In this document: positions 31,195 through 41,445 of the stretch, in pieces
Layout of the letters: every line of letters begins with the position of its first letter
Numbering within the stretch: position 1 is the first letter of the stretch
Assembly: GCA_963576725.1 (NCBI GenBank)
Contig: OY755239.1
Coordinates: 55,267,640-55,331,639, forward strand
Direction: 5' to 3'
From: Azorinus chamasolen
Taxonomy: Eukaryota > Mollusca > Bivalvia > Cardiida > Solecurtidae
Length of the DNA stretch: 64,000 nt
Notes under the pieces: model-generated
Told to the model about the DNA's origin: nothing
What the model saw: the letters and a program-made list of their open reading frames with translations, nothing else
The model's database searches: none
Program-made: the position numbers and the translations under genes

Positions 31195-31427
31195 TTAACC
31201 CTGTATTTCATAAATACGCCTTGTTATGAATTTGCTAAGTCTAAGACTAAGACCATGGCTCCTGTAGAAAGAAGCTGTTTGATAAGAGTTGCTTATTAAT
31301 TAATCTGCTATGGCCAAAAAATATTGTGTTCATATACAAATGTACCATTATAAAAGTTCATTTAACCCTTTCCTCCATGAATATTCATGTAAGAAATAAT
31401 GATGTCATAAATATTCATTAGATTTTT

Positions 31428-32040
31428 TATGCCCCCCAGATCAGATCTGGGGGGCATATTGTTTTTGCCCTGTCTGTCTGTCTGTTTGTCTGTCTGTTTG
31501 TCAGCAACTTTAACATTGGTCATAACTTTTGAGCCAGTACAGATAGAGACTTTATATTTGGCATGCATATGTATCTCATAAAGCCACACATTTTGAGGGA
31601 TGACATGTCAAGGTCAAGGCCATGCTTCAGGGTCAAAGGTCAGATTGTCTGTAACTTTAACATTGGTCTCATGAAGCTGCACAGTTTGGGGGTGACATGT
31701 CAAGGTCAAGGTCATCTTTCAGTGTTAAAGGTCACCAACTTTAACATTGGCCATAACGTTTGAACCAGTAGATATACAGACTTAATACTTGGTATGCATG
31801 TGTATCTCATGAAGCTGCACAGTTTGAGGAGTGACATGTCAAGGTCAAGGTCATCCTTCAGGGTCAAAGGTGGCCGACTTTAACATTGGCCATAACTTGG
31901 CCATAACTTTTGAACCAGTAGAGATACAGACTTGATATTTGGTATGCATGTGTATCTCATGAAGTCAAGATCGAAGTTATCCTTCAGGGTTGAATATCAT
32001 ATCGAGGGGGGCATAGTGTTTCACAAACACATCTTGTTTT
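31428..32040 (+). mobile_element. RC-2: Helentron/pearl-like element
   Basis: The 5' palindrome is TATGCCCCCC...GGGGGGCATA around AGATCAGATCT. Then GTCTGTCTGTTT, four ~140-bp monomers (AACTTTAACATTGG at 31506, 31653, 31737, 31876), GGGGGGCATA, 3' hairpin GTGTTT-CAC-AAACAC (32016-32030) and ATCTTGTT. The flanking T-run makes the exact ends ambiguous by a few bases. Confidence 0.8.
31505..31985 (+). repeat. RC-2 monomer array
   Basis: The unit holds CATAACTTTTGAACCAGTAG, TTGGTATGCATGTGTATCTC, GACATGTCAAGGTCAAGGTC and CCTTCAGGGTCAAAGGT. One unit has a ~60-bp deletion. Confidence 0.85.
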
Positions 32041-32288
32041 TTTTATATAACACATGGACACTTAAAGTCACTTTTGGCCACGGCAGAAACTGCAGAATCA
32101 TATCTATATTATATCATAAACAAACAGAGCAGACCCTGATCAGACGGCTCCTGAAGGAGCCGTCTGATCTGGGTCTACTCTTTTTTGCAAAGGCGTAGAA
32201 AGGCGTATTTATGGAGAAAAGGGTTAACTAATGTTCAAGGTGCCATTATTTCTTTAAATATATAAATATTCATGGAGTAAATGGTTAA

Positions 32289-32667
32289 GTGTCGAGCCTT
32301 GAACAGTGTGGAACCTGATCAGCTGCTACATTAGGGTAATGGTGGCTGGCCATGAGTTGCATCTATTTCAATCCTATGAAACTCCCTTATCTTGTCATAT
32401 GGCTCATTTTATTTGTGCAAGAATGATTTACACATGTTAGGTCCTTATTATACCTAATGTCTCTGATAAAATTGTTGTCATTTCATTTTATAGTTGACTT
32501 CTCAAGTGCATCAGGCCCATTACAGATGATAAATGCAAGAATTGAGGTGTAAACTAAAATGAGGAGATAGTATGGTGAAATGCTACAGCTTGTTAGATTT
32601 ATTAGTTTTATAATGCTTTAATTACCCTAAGTATTTTGGACACCCAATTATCCCCTGTAAAGCTGAA
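32289..32667. other. Unrecognised sequence
   Basis: No family recognised. Confidence 0.35.
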
Positions 32668-32881
32668 TACAGTAAAAACCTCTCTGTAACGGCCACTAAT
32701 TTGTGTTAATTAGTTGGTATATTAGGGCAGGTGGCTGCTTGAAGCAAAGTGAAAGTAAAACAGAACGCTCCTATTATAAGGAGCGTTCCGTTTTACTTTC
32801 ACCTTGCTTTGAGCAACCACCTGCCTTTAACACAAAATACTTGATGTAATTTAGTGGCCGTTATAAAGAGGTTTTACTGTA
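32668..32881. mobile_element. TA-E MITE, TAACGGCCACT subtype, full length
   Basis: TACAGTAAAAACCTCTCTGT and AAGAGGTTTTACTGTA ends, as at 5402. The palindrome is GCTTGAAGCAAAGTGAAAGT with tip ACGCTCCTATTATAAGGAGCGT. Confidence 0.9.
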
Positions 32882-33018
32882 ATTCAATTTGACACCTTTA
32901 TGAAATTTAAACCTTTGAATCAGACTGACCTGGTAGCATATAGTGTAGATCCTGATCACACTGCACCGCGAAGAGTCATTTGAATATTTAGAGTAAATAG
33001 GGTTCTGTTAGGACCTTG

Positions 33019-33259
33019 TTAACCTTTTCCCTGTTCAATAGTCACATAAGAAATTATAAATATATATTAGCTGAAATTTTATAATATAAACTTTTCAAGG
33101 ACATTTTTTGCTTTGACAAAGATTGTAGAATCAGATCTATTTCATGTCAAAAGCAAACAGAGCAGACCCTGATCAGACGGCTCCTATAGGAGCCGTCTGA
33201 TCTGGGTCTGCTCATTTAGCATATGCGTGAAAATGTGTTCATATGAAGGAAAGGGTTAA
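33019..33259 (-). mobile_element. TTAA-A MITE, full length
   Basis: TTAACCTTTTCCCTGTTCAA, AGATCTATTTCATGTC, hairpin GCAGACCCTGATCAGACGG with tip GGCTCCTATAGGAGCC, ATGAAGGAAAGGGTTAA. Confidence 0.9.
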
Positions 33260-33367
33260 TGTGTAAATCTTTGTCATTTTGAATATCATTATGCAGTGAA
33301 AGTATTTACTCTGACATATTTTTAATAAAGTTTTGAAAGAAATGTTTCGAATTGTTAGCATGTCTGT

Positions 33368-33564
33368 TTAACCCTTACAACGCTGACTTTTTAAATGGAC
33401 TATTCCAAAATTCAAACAGGTCACGGTTAAGATGAATATTTAGGGATTTTTCTAAAGAAAAGTAACATGACACACAGTGCAGACCCTGATGAGAGGACTC
33501 CTATAGGAGCCCTCTCATCTGGGTCTTACACTGTTTGCAAAGGACACCACACTGCAAGGGTTAA
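33368..33564. mobile_element. TTAA-C MITE, full length
   Basis: TTAACCCTTACAACGCTGAC, AATTCAAACAGGTCACGG, hairpin GCAGACCCTGATGAGAGGA...CCTCTCATCTGGGTC, CACACTGCAAGGGTTAA. Confidence 0.9.
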
Positions 33565-33695
33565 ATTGGCTGGCAGACTTTGAATGACGGCGCAGACCCA
33601 GTGTATACTGAGGCCTTCCCTGGGAACCAATGATTGATCTGGGTCTACAGTGTTTGCAAATGCCAGTACACTTGCTTCCAAATTCAAAGCGTTAA
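33561..33695. mobile_element. TTAA-H, left part deleted, sharing TTAA on both sides
   Basis: GACTTTGAATGACGGCGCAG, GATCTGGGTCTACAGTGTTT, CCAGTACACTTGCTTCC, ATTCAAAGCGTTAA. The left TTAA is that of TTAA-C, the right TTAA that of the next TTAA-A. Confidence 0.65.
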
Positions 33696-33915
33696 CCCAT
33701 TCCACCAAAGAAATGCCTTCGCAGACAGAGTAGACTCAGATCAGATGACTCTTTTTAGGAGTCGTCTGATCAGGGTCAGCTCTGTTTGGGTATGAAATAA
33801 TATATATTATAATATACCGGTATGTATATCTGATTATACAGTTTCTGCCATGGCCAAACAATTCTTGCGTGCATATTCCAGACTAAAAGTTATTCTAATT
33901 AATATTCATGAGTCA
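33692..33915 (+). mobile_element. TTAA-A MITE, cut by an RC-2 fragment
   Basis: TTAACCCATTCCACCAAAG, hairpin with tip GACTCTTTTTAGGAGTC, TTCTGCCATGGCCAAAC, TTAATATTCATGAGTCAT. Confidence 0.75.
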
Positions 33916-33918
33916 TGT

Positions 33919-34072
33919 TGGCTGGTTTGTCTCCAACTTTAACATTTGCAATAATTGACATTGCACATATAACATCAAACTTGGCATACATGTGGATGTG
34001 AACATTTTTAGGGGTGACTTATTAAGGTCAAGGTCATTAAATCAAGGTCATATCGGGGCAACACATCTTGTT
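33919..34072 (+). mobile_element. RC-2, 3' end only
   Basis: One monomer (CTCCAACTTTAACATTTGC, GTGACTTATTAAGGTCAAGG) then GGGGCAACACATCTTGTT. The 3' hairpin is lost. Confidence 0.65.
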
Positions 34073-34124
34073 AAGTCTCCTATATTCAATAAATGACTGG
34101 CCGCTTAGGACAGGTTCTGTTGTT
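34073..34124. mobile_element. TA-E right end fragment
   Basis: CAATAAATGACTGGCCGC, TTAGGACAGGTTCTGTTG. Confidence 0.55.
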
Positions 34125-34413
34125 AATCAATTTGACACCATATTGATAACGTCAAATTAGACTGACATAGTAGCAAATAGTATAGACCCTTCAAGAGCCA
34201 TATAATCATGGTCTCCACTATTGGCCTTTTTTTACCTGTCTGAATACTTAGGATAATGAGCTGATGTCAAACAGTGTGGACCATAATCTTATGATACCTG
34301 CAGAACTGTATATATCAGAAGAGTTACTATTCGTCTGGCTAGCTGTCTGGATCTCTTATTATACAGCCAAGTCTTATGTTTTTGATACTCGTTAGATTCA
34401 CTGGAGAGGTGAA
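34125..34413. other. Unrecognised sequence
   Basis: No family recognised. Confidence 0.35.
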
Positions 34414-34639
34414 TTAAACTTTACTCTATAAATACGCCTTTCTACGCATTTGCAAACAGAGTAGACCAAGATCAGATGGCTCCTATAGGAGCCGTCTGAT
34501 CAGGGTCTGCTCTGTTTGCTTATGATATAATATAGATCTGATTGGACAGCTTCTATCATGATAAAACTCATTTTGTTTATAGTTTAATATTCATAATGTC
34601 ATTATTTCTGGCATGAATATTCATGGAGTAAAGTGTTAA
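34414..34639 (+). mobile_element. TTAA-A MITE, full length
   Basis: TTAAACTTTACTCTATAAAT, ACGCCTTTCTACGC, hairpin with tip GGCTCCTATAGGAGCC, ATTCATGGAGTAAAGTGTTAA. Confidence 0.9.
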
Positions 34640-35054
34640 AAGTTGATATAGACATACATGTATAGAAAGTATTTTCCTAAAGCTAGACCTGCATCTCTGG
34701 TTGCTCTGATATGACACTTGGTCTTGATCGACTCTGTTTGCATTGGCCCATTAGATTCAGTTTTTGATGGTTAGGACCATATGTTATATGACAATTGTAT
34801 GAGTGAGAGAGATATAATCAGTTTATGTTCTCAACTTTACAAGCCATAAATCAAGATAAAGTGTGAAACAAAAGCAATTTTGTAGGCTTGAGTAACCAAG
34901 AGGGAGTTGTCCTCAAACACTACAAATGGCAATTGTTTTCCATTGTATGTAATTCCCTATGGAGGCGTATCTTATTTGTTATTGTCTTGTCACAGGACTC
35001 TTGTGTTTATGTTTTTGTGTGAACTCGTTCATTTATCCATCTGTCCATTTAACT
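34640..35054. other. Unrecognised sequence
   Basis: No family recognised. Confidence 0.35.
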
Positions 35055-35266
35055 TTAACCCTTACAACTCTGAATTTTTAAATGGACTGTTCCAAAATTC
35101 GAACAGGTCAAGCTTATGATGAATATTTAGGGATTTTTCTAAAGAACAGTGAACCTATTGACAAACAGTGCAGACCCTGATGAGAGGGCTCCTGGAGGAG
35201 CCCTCTCATCTGGGTCTACACTGTTTGCAAAGGACATTAACTTGTATCCCACACTGTAAGGGTTAA
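35055..35266. mobile_element. TTAA-C MITE, full length
   Basis: TTAACCCTTACAACTCTGAA, hairpin GCAGACCCTGATGAGAGGG with tip GGGCTCCTGGAGGAGCCC, CACACTGTAAGGGTTAA. Confidence 0.9.
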
Positions 35267-35397
35267 GTCTTTCTTTCATATTGTGACTCTCAGCTAGCTA
35301 TATCAGCCCTGTAGATAAGATGTTTTCAGAGCTATTACCAATATCTGGATTTCTCTGCCAAATCTTATCTTGCTGCTTATTTATTACCTGTCTTACG

Positions 35398-35442
35398 ACT
35401 ACTCATTAGAATGCCCTCTCCACGGCACTTCTAATGAGTAGT
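35398..35442. repeat. 14-bp perfect inverted repeat, 17-bp spacer
   Basis: ACTACTCATTAGAA (35398-35411) and TTCTAATGAGTAGT (35429-35442). Not one of the named families. Confidence 0.8.
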
Positions 35443-35456
35443 AGGAATACTGGCAA

Positions 35457-35698
35457 TTAAGCCTTCCCCCCCATGAATATTCATGTAAGAACTAATGACC
35501 TCGTAAATATTAATTGTTGTAATAGTAGGCCTACATGGACACGGGACTTTTCGGTTATGACAGAATATTTAGAATCATATCTATATTATGTCATAACTCG
35601 TAAGCAAACAGAGCACTACCCTGATCAGACGGCTTCTGATTACGGTCTACTCTTTTTTCAAAGGCGTAGAAAGGAATATTTATGGAGTAAAGGGTTAA
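35457..35698 (-). mobile_element. TTAA-A MITE with collapsed hairpin
   Basis: TTAAGCCTTCCCCCCCATGA, long arm, CCTGATCAGACGGCTTC joined to TGATTACGGTCTACTC (tip and part of the right arm gone), AGTAAAGGGTTAA. Confidence 0.8.
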
Positions 35699-35756
35699 GA
35701 AACTATCGTAATTATCGATTGTTGAAAGAAGATGGCATATCTATGGAGAACTGTCA

Positions 35757-35812
35757 CCTTTATATTCATGATGTCATTATTTCTTGCATGAATATTCATG
35801 GAGTAAAGAGTT
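35757..35812 (+). mobile_element. TTAA-A long-arm end
   Basis: ATTCATGATGTCATTATTTC and ATTCATGGAGTAAAGAGTTA only. Confidence 0.6.
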
Positions 35813-36124
35813 ATGGGAAATGTCTTATCTACAGCCCAGGCCATAACTTATTCATTGTCTGTGAATTCTGTCACAGACTAATGTCCAACATTTTTGAAAG
35901 GAATGTCAAGCACCATGGTCAGAACTTTGAAAACTTTGGAGACCCTGATCTATAGGTTCTACCTGGGTTTGGAATCTTGAGCAACACTGAACATTAAAGT
36001 ACCTAGTGTCCGTTAGTTCTTTGGAAGTTACCCTTGAAAACAGTTTCATTCAAGGTGGAATGTCACGTGGAGTCACTTGAGGTCTCATCACGAATCAAAC
36101 TGTTTTACAATCTGATTGCAGTTT
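35813..36124. other. PAL-G palindrome, otherwise unrecognised
   Basis: PAL-G at 36038-36106 (GAAAACAGTTTCATTCAAGG and GTCTCATCACGAATCAAACTG). Confidence 0.45.
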
Positions 36125-36352
36125 TCAACCCTTTCCTCCATAGGCTATTTTTAGACCCAACCTCTTTGAATGAATCTACCCAAATGGAGCATTTACTAGC
36201 TAGAGAAAAGAAAAATGTTAGAATTATGTAGTATTGAAACCACTGTGATAAATAGAGCATTTGCTCCTATGGAGCAAATGCTCTATTTATCACAATGGTT
36301 TCAAGAAGTGACTATTACAGAGGTGTAGAAAGGCGTATATTTGGAGGAGCCT
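36125..36352 (+). mobile_element. TTAA-B MITE
   Basis: TCAACCCTTTCCTCCATAGG, full palindrome with tip TTTGCTCCTATGGAGCAAA, right end decayed at ATATTTGGAGGAGCC. Confidence 0.85.
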
Positions 36353-36423
36353 AAATAAAAGAAAAAAGCCTTTCAGCTTTGCATCAGAGGACAATGTAAA
36401 AGCAAACAATATTTACTTTAGAG

Positions 36424-36655
36424 TCAACCCATTACTTCATATTGATACGCCGTCTGACGCCTCTGTAAAGTCACTTTTTGAAACCATTGTGATAAATAGA
36501 GCATTTGTTCCATAGGAACAGAATGCTCTATTTATCACAATGGTCTCGCAACTACACAATTCGAAATTTTACCTTTTTCTAATAATATACTCCTTTTTGG
36601 TAGATTTATTCAAATAGGTTGGGTCTAAAAAGTAGTCTGTGGGGGAATGGGTTAA
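36424..36655 (-). mobile_element. TTAA-B MITE
   Basis: TCAACCCATTACTTCATATT, palindrome with tip TTGTTCCATAGGAACA, GGGGGAATGGGTTAA. Opposite orientation to the copy 70 bp upstream. Confidence 0.85.
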
Positions 36656-36745
36656 TAGGCACATCGGCAAACAGAGGAGCCAGACCAGAGGGAAGAGAGC
36701 TCTTGTTGTAACTCCCTGATTAGGGTCTGCACATTTTGCTTATGT
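36652..36745 (+). mobile_element. TTAA-A-like hairpin fragment abutting TTAA-B
   Basis: AAACAGAGGAGCCAGACCAG...CCTGATTAGGGTCTGCAC, then TTGCTTATG. Confidence 0.45.
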
Positions 36746-37299
36746 TTTCCACAGAAAAAACCAAATTGTTTAGAATTAACCTACTTATGAAAATTAGATT
36801 CACACAAATCATTAATTTGGATGAGACCTTTTAGATATATGGGATGTAATTGGCTTGTTTCGCTGGTAGACCGTGAGTGAAAGCTGTTTCCTCTCAGGAA
36901 TTGATCCATGAATGCTTTGACCCAAAACATAAGACTAGGTTAGGTAGAAAGCTGGAGCAAGATGCTCTGATGGGAGTTAATTGCTTCAATAACACTTTTC
37001 AGCAGGTAGTAATCTGAAGTAATTATTGAGTTATAACCCCAGTCACACCAAAGATAGAGAAGAAATAAAAGGTAAAAAAAACATTACTTTAGACCTATTT
37101 CTCATTCTGTAACCAAGTGAAAATTTATTTTGCAAGATAGGAAGTAGCAAATTGGTTGGATCCAAATGAGATGCCTAGTAACTGGGTACCTCTTTTTTTT
37201 ACGCTTTGATTGCATTTTCGAGATCATTCATTGCAATTGTGAACCAACATGACGGTATCATTGACATTATCATTGGAGCACCTAAGTTTTTGGTGTAAT
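36746..37299. other. PAL-G half, otherwise unrecognised
   Basis: GGTTGGATCCAAATGAGATG near 37155. Confidence 0.35.
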
Positions 37300-37493
37300 C
37301 AGAGCTCCAGATAAGATACCTAAATTAAAAACATTTTCAAGAATAACTCCTTTATTTCTCCAACAGACCCTATACTGCGACCACTCTTTATAATCGTCTC
37401 AAAGAGACGATTCTAAAGAGTGGTCACAGTATGGGGTTTGTTGGAGAAATGAGGATTTTAGTATTTGGGTACGCACCGTTATCTGTAGCTCTG
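37300..37493. mobile_element. PAL-F element, full length
   Basis: CAGAGCTCCAGATAAGATAC and GGTACGCACCGTTATCTG...GCTCTG ends. Arms meet at CGTCTCAAAGAGACG. A TGTAAT direct repeat flanks both ends (candidate 6-bp target duplication). Confidence 0.9.
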
Positions 37494-37518
37494 TGTAATG
37501 ATTCATTAGATTTTGTGT

Positions 37519-37769
37519 TTTAACCCTTTCCCTCATATAAACGTGTTTTCATGCATTTGCAAACAGAGTAGACCCAGATCAGACGGCTCCTAGAGGAGAC
37601 GTCTGATCAGGGTCTACTCTATTTGCTAACAGAATTTGAAATATCTGTATCTTTTCTTTCTAAAATGGCTACAATGATCCATCTTCCATATTTCATTATA
37701 ACTATTTTGGCCATGAATATGCAGTAGGTACTGAAAAATGAAATAAACATAGAACAGGGAATGGGTTAA
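37519..37769 (+). mobile_element. TTAA-A subfamily II, full length
   Basis: TTAACCCTTTCCCTCATATA, AAACGTGTTTTCATGC, hairpin GTAGACCCAGATCAGACGG, TTCTTTCTAAAATGGCTACA, GGGAATGGGTTAA. Confidence 0.9.
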
Positions 37770-38013
37770 TAACAAATGTTATAATTAATGTAAGGCCTAT
37801 GTATGTTTAGACGAGAACCCAGGTTCTCAAAAAATCTATGTCTGGGCAGAGATTCATGGTTTCTGCCGAGAAACTAGGATATCAGAATTATTGTGCAAAA
37901 GGAATGTCATAAAAAATGTCATCAGAGCTTCAAATTCTGATGAGGTGTCGACATTTCATCTAGATCCGCAGTTTGTACACATTATTGCAAATTTGCTGCT
38001 AGCATGTAAAAAG

Positions 38014-38265
38014 TTAACCCTTTCCTTCATATAAACGCCTTTTTCCCACAATTGCAAACAGAGTAGACCCAGATAAGACGGCTCCTATAGGAGCTGTCTG
38101 ATCAGGGTCTGCTCTGTTTGCTAATGGAAATTGATAGATCTGTTTCTTTACTTTCTAAAATGGCTACAATGTTCCACTTTCTGTATTTCATTACAAGTAT
38201 ATCGTCCATGACATTCAGAAGGTATTGAAATTGGAAATAAACATTATGAACAAGGAAAAGGTTAA
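38014..38265 (+). mobile_element. TTAA-A subfamily II, full length
   Basis: TTAACCCTTTCCTTCATATA, hairpin tip GGCTCCTATAGGAGC, ATGGAAATTGATAGATCTG, ATGAACAAGGAAAAGGTTAA. Confidence 0.9.
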
Positions 38266-38339
38266 GTCTCAAAATAGTCCTATTTGATCATTTAATGATT
38301 TGTTTTACAAGGTGAATTTGTTTCCTTATCAGTACAAGG

Positions 38340-38551
38340 TACAGAAAAGTCTGCTAAAACGACCACTCAAAAGAAGTATCATTTTGGATTTTAATCCAAG
38401 TGGTAGCTTAATTAATACAGGACAAAAGTTATGCAGAAAACTCCGGTAGCAGTTTTCTGCATTACTTTTGTGCTGCATTAAGCAACTACCTTCTTTTCCA
38501 GACTCATAATGTCAATAAATTATGTGGTTGCATTAGTGAGACTGTACTGTA
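38340..38551. mobile_element. TA-E MITE
   Basis: TACAGAAAAGTCTGCTAAAA and AGTGAGACTGTACTGTA ends. Palindrome with tip AACTCCGGTAGCAGTTT. Confidence 0.8.
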
Positions 38552-38661
38552 TTACTGGTAATGGGAATGTACCTGGGTAGGGTAGAGATCAGTAGATACT
38601 AGAAATACTTTTACAGTGTAGAAGTATTGATTGTATTTCGAGGTCTTATTACGAAAGTATT

Positions 38662-38800
38662 TTAACCTTTTCCCTCATATAAACGCTCTTTTACGCCTTT
38701 GCAAACAGAGTAGACCCAGATCTTGTTGGCTAAACATTCGTGATACCATGTTAATCCAGTGACTGGGTGTCTCATCCAGGATCTAGACTGTTTGACACCC
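38662..38800 (+). mobile_element. TTAA-A left part joined to a PAL-G
   Basis: TTAACCTTTTCCCTCATATA to GTAGACCCAGATC (38726), then PAL-G right arm CATCCAGGATCTAGACTGTTTG. Confidence 0.6.
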
Positions 38801-38929
38801 TTGTCATATCTTTGAAAAGAAAAACAGATCATGGTACTGGAACATGTTAAAAACTGTATGAAAGAAGGTCAATATTTGCTGGTACACTGCAATTAATGCC
38901 TGAATGGATACTGTATGTGTTATTCATAG

Positions 38930-39171
38930 GAACCCTTTCCCTCATGAATATTCATGTAAGCAGTGTATGAATATTGATTAGCTGAATTTTGTAATGATGT
39001 CATAAACAAGCCAACTTTTGACAATGGCAGAAGCTGTATTATCTGATCTATGTTATTTCATAAGAAAACTGTGTAGACGCTGATCAGATGGTTCTTACAA
39101 GAGCCATAAGGATAAGAGTCTACTTTATTTACATAGGCTTGAAATAGGGTTTATATGAGGGAAAGTGTTAA
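38930..39171 (-). mobile_element. TTAA-A MITE
   Basis: AACCCTTTCCCTCATGAATA, GGCAGAAGCTGTATTATC, worn hairpin, ATGAGGGAAAGTGTTAA. Confidence 0.75.
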
Positions 39172-39480
39172 TCAGTGGAATCGTATTATTATATCCTTGA
39201 CCTTGATTGTATCCTTGACATCTGGTTGTCACTAAAGGTCAATATATCTGAAATGCAACATTAATCAGATGGCAGCATTTGCATCTTTAATGCTCCTTTC
39301 TAGGTCTTGTTGACCTTGACCTCTAACCCTTAACAGGGTAAATGGATTGTTGCATCTTCCATTCTGTCAACCTGTTAATAAAGTTCATACGGTTGTGGAC
39401 ATTCATGTTGGAATGAGAGAATATCACGTTCTATATTCAGGCCAATGTCCTTGACCTTGACCTTGATCAATGTGGATCGT
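39172..39480 (+). repeat. Decayed TGACCTTGACC-rich sequence
   Basis: CCTTGACCTTGATTG, TTGACCTTGACCTCTAACC, CCTTGACCTTGACCTTGATC. Looks like worn RC monomers upstream of RC-3. Confidence 0.5.
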
Positions 39481-39599
39481 TTTTATACCCCCACAAACAG
39501 AGTTTGAGTGGGGTATACTGGAATCAGCCTGTCGGTCGGTCGGTCGGGCGGTAGGTCGGTCGGTCGGTCCGGCGGTCGGTCTGTCTGCAAAATCTTGTA

Positions 39600-41030
39600 C
39601 GGCGAACTCCTCCTTCAGTTTCAATCCGATTCACTTACACAAATTTCAGGTCTCTGTGACCTTGACCTTGACCTTTGGCCTTGAAATTGGTCTTGAAATT
39701 GTCAGGCAAAGTCTTGTACTTTGAACTCCTCCTTCACTTTCAACCTGATTCACTTGATACTTGGTATAAATGTTACTCAGGAGTAGTAGATGTGCAAGAC
39801 ACAAATTTCAGGTCTCTGTGACCTTGACCTTGACCTTTGGCCTTGAAATTGGTCTTGAAATTGGCAGGCAAAATCTTGTACTTTGAACTCCTCCTTCACT
39901 TTCAACCTGATTCACTTGATACTTGGCATAAATGTTACTCAGGAGTAGTAGATGTGCAAGACACAAATTTCAGGTCTCTGTGACCATGACCTTGACCTTT
40001 GGCCTTGAAATTAGTCTTGAAATTGGCAGGCAAAATCTTGTACTTTGAACTCCTTCACTTTCAACCCGATTCATTTGATACTTGGCATAAATGTTACTCA
40101 GGAGTAGTAGATGTGCAAGACACTAATTTCAAATCTCTGTGACCTTGACCTTTGACCTTGAAATTGGTCTTAAAATTGGCAGGCAAAATCTTGTACGGCG
40201 AACTCCTCCTTCACTTTCAACCTGATTCACTTGATACTTGGCATAAATGTTACTCAGGAGTAGTAGATGTGCAAGACACAAATTTCAGGTCTCTGTGACC
40301 TTGACCTTGACCTTTGGCCTTGAAATTGGTCTTGAAATTGGCAGGCAAAATCTTGTACTTTGAACTCCTCCTTCACTTTCAACCTGATTCACTTGATACT
40401 TGGCATAAATGTTACTCAGGAGTAGTAGATGTGCAAGACACAAATTTCAGGTCTCTGTGACCTTGACCTTGACCTTTGGCCTTGAAATTGGTCTTGAAAT
40501 TGGCAGGCAAAATCTTGCTCTTTGAACTCCTTCACTTTCAACCTGATTCACTTGATACTTGGCATAAATGTTACTCAGGAGTAGTAGATGTGCAAGACAC
40601 AAATTTCAAATCTCTGTGACCTTGACCTTTGACCTTGAAATTGGTCTTAAAATTGGCAGGCAAAATCTTGTACGGCGAACTCCTCCTTCACTTTCAACCT
40701 GATTTACTTGATACTTGGCATAAATGTTACTCAGGAGTAGTAGATGTGCAAGACACAAATTTCAGGTCTCTGTGACCTTGACCTTAACCTTTGGCCTTGA
40801 AATTGGCAGGCAAAATCTTGTACTTTGAACTCCTCCTTCAATTTCAACCGGATTCACTTGATACTTGGCATAAATATTACTCAGGAGTAGTATATGTGCA
40901 AGACACAAATTTCAGGTCTCTGTGACCTTGACCTTGACCTTTGTCCTTGAAATTGGTCTTGAAATTGGCAGGCAAAATACTGTACTTTGAACTCCTCCTT
41001 CACTTTCAACCTGATTCACTTGATACTTGT
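39600..41030 (+). repeat. 162-bp satellite-like array with 477-bp higher-order period
   Basis: CAAAATCTTGTAC ends at 39600, 39719, 39881, 40043, 40196, 40358, 40520 (variant), 40673, 40823 and 40985, giving steps of 119, 162, 162, 153, 162, 162, 153, 150, 162. The 153-bp units, starting after 40043 and 40520, share private variants (AACTCCTTCAC, TTTCAAATCTCTG, GGTCTTAAAATTGG). The unit includes GACCTTGACCTTGACCTTTG. Confidence 0.9.
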
Positions 41031-41445
41031 TTTGGCTTGTAATATGGGGAGTTGGTGTCGCAAACTCCTCCTTCAGTTTTAATGTTACTGAATTTATATT
41101 TGGGATACGTAATGGTCACAAATAGCAGATGCGCAAGACACAATTGTCATGTGTTTACAGTTAGCCATTGTAGAATTATCCCCCCACCCCACCCTGAACT
41201 TTGAATATTTTTTGTCATTTTTGCATGAAACATAGGGAGTTGGTGTCACAAACTCCTCCTTCATTTTCAAACTTGTTAAATTGATACTTGCCATACATAC
41301 TAAACACGAATAGTACATGTGCAAGACACAATTTTCCTGTGTTTAGTGTTAGCCATTACAGAATTTTCTCTATTTGAACTTTGGGTATTTTTATTATTTG
41401 GTCCTGTTACATATTTAAAACTTGGATTTGCAATCAAGGCTGCTG
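41031..41445 (+). repeat. Diverged monomers in the 3' part of RC-3
   Basis: AACTCCTCCTTCA and GTGCAAGACACAATT recur with about 240-bp spacing (CACAATTGTCATGTGTTTAC, CACAATTTTCCTGTGTTTAG). Different internal sequence from the main array. Confidence 0.75.

Larger units (their letters stand above)
31362..32227 (-). mobile_element. Middle TTAA-A of the nest, split by RC-2
   Basis: TTAACCCTTTCCTCCATGAA to AAATATTCATTAGA, RC-2, then TATAACACATGGACAC, CACGGCAGAAACTGCAG, hairpin GCAGACCCTGATCAGACGG with tip GGCTCCTGAAGGAGCC, GGCGTAGAAAGGCGTATTTA, TTAA. Confidence 0.9.
31195..32288 (+). mobile_element. Outer TTAA-A of a three-level nest
   Basis: The left part, TTAACCCTGTATTTCATAAA to CATTATAAAAGTTCA, is interrupted by another TTAA-A (31362-32227). 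The right part, CTAATGTTCAAGGTGCCATT, ATTCATGGAGTAAATGGTTAA, completes it. Confidence 0.7.

Noticed and set aside
31428..32040. RC elements as LTR retrotransposon remnants
   Set aside because: No direct terminal repeats, primer-binding site or gag/pol frames; ends are a palindrome and a hairpin.
35473..35955. 160-codon open frame, the longest in the window
   Set aside because: It runs through a TTAA-A long arm, hairpin and tail and a second TTAA-A end; the codons are transposon sequence and no domain is visible.
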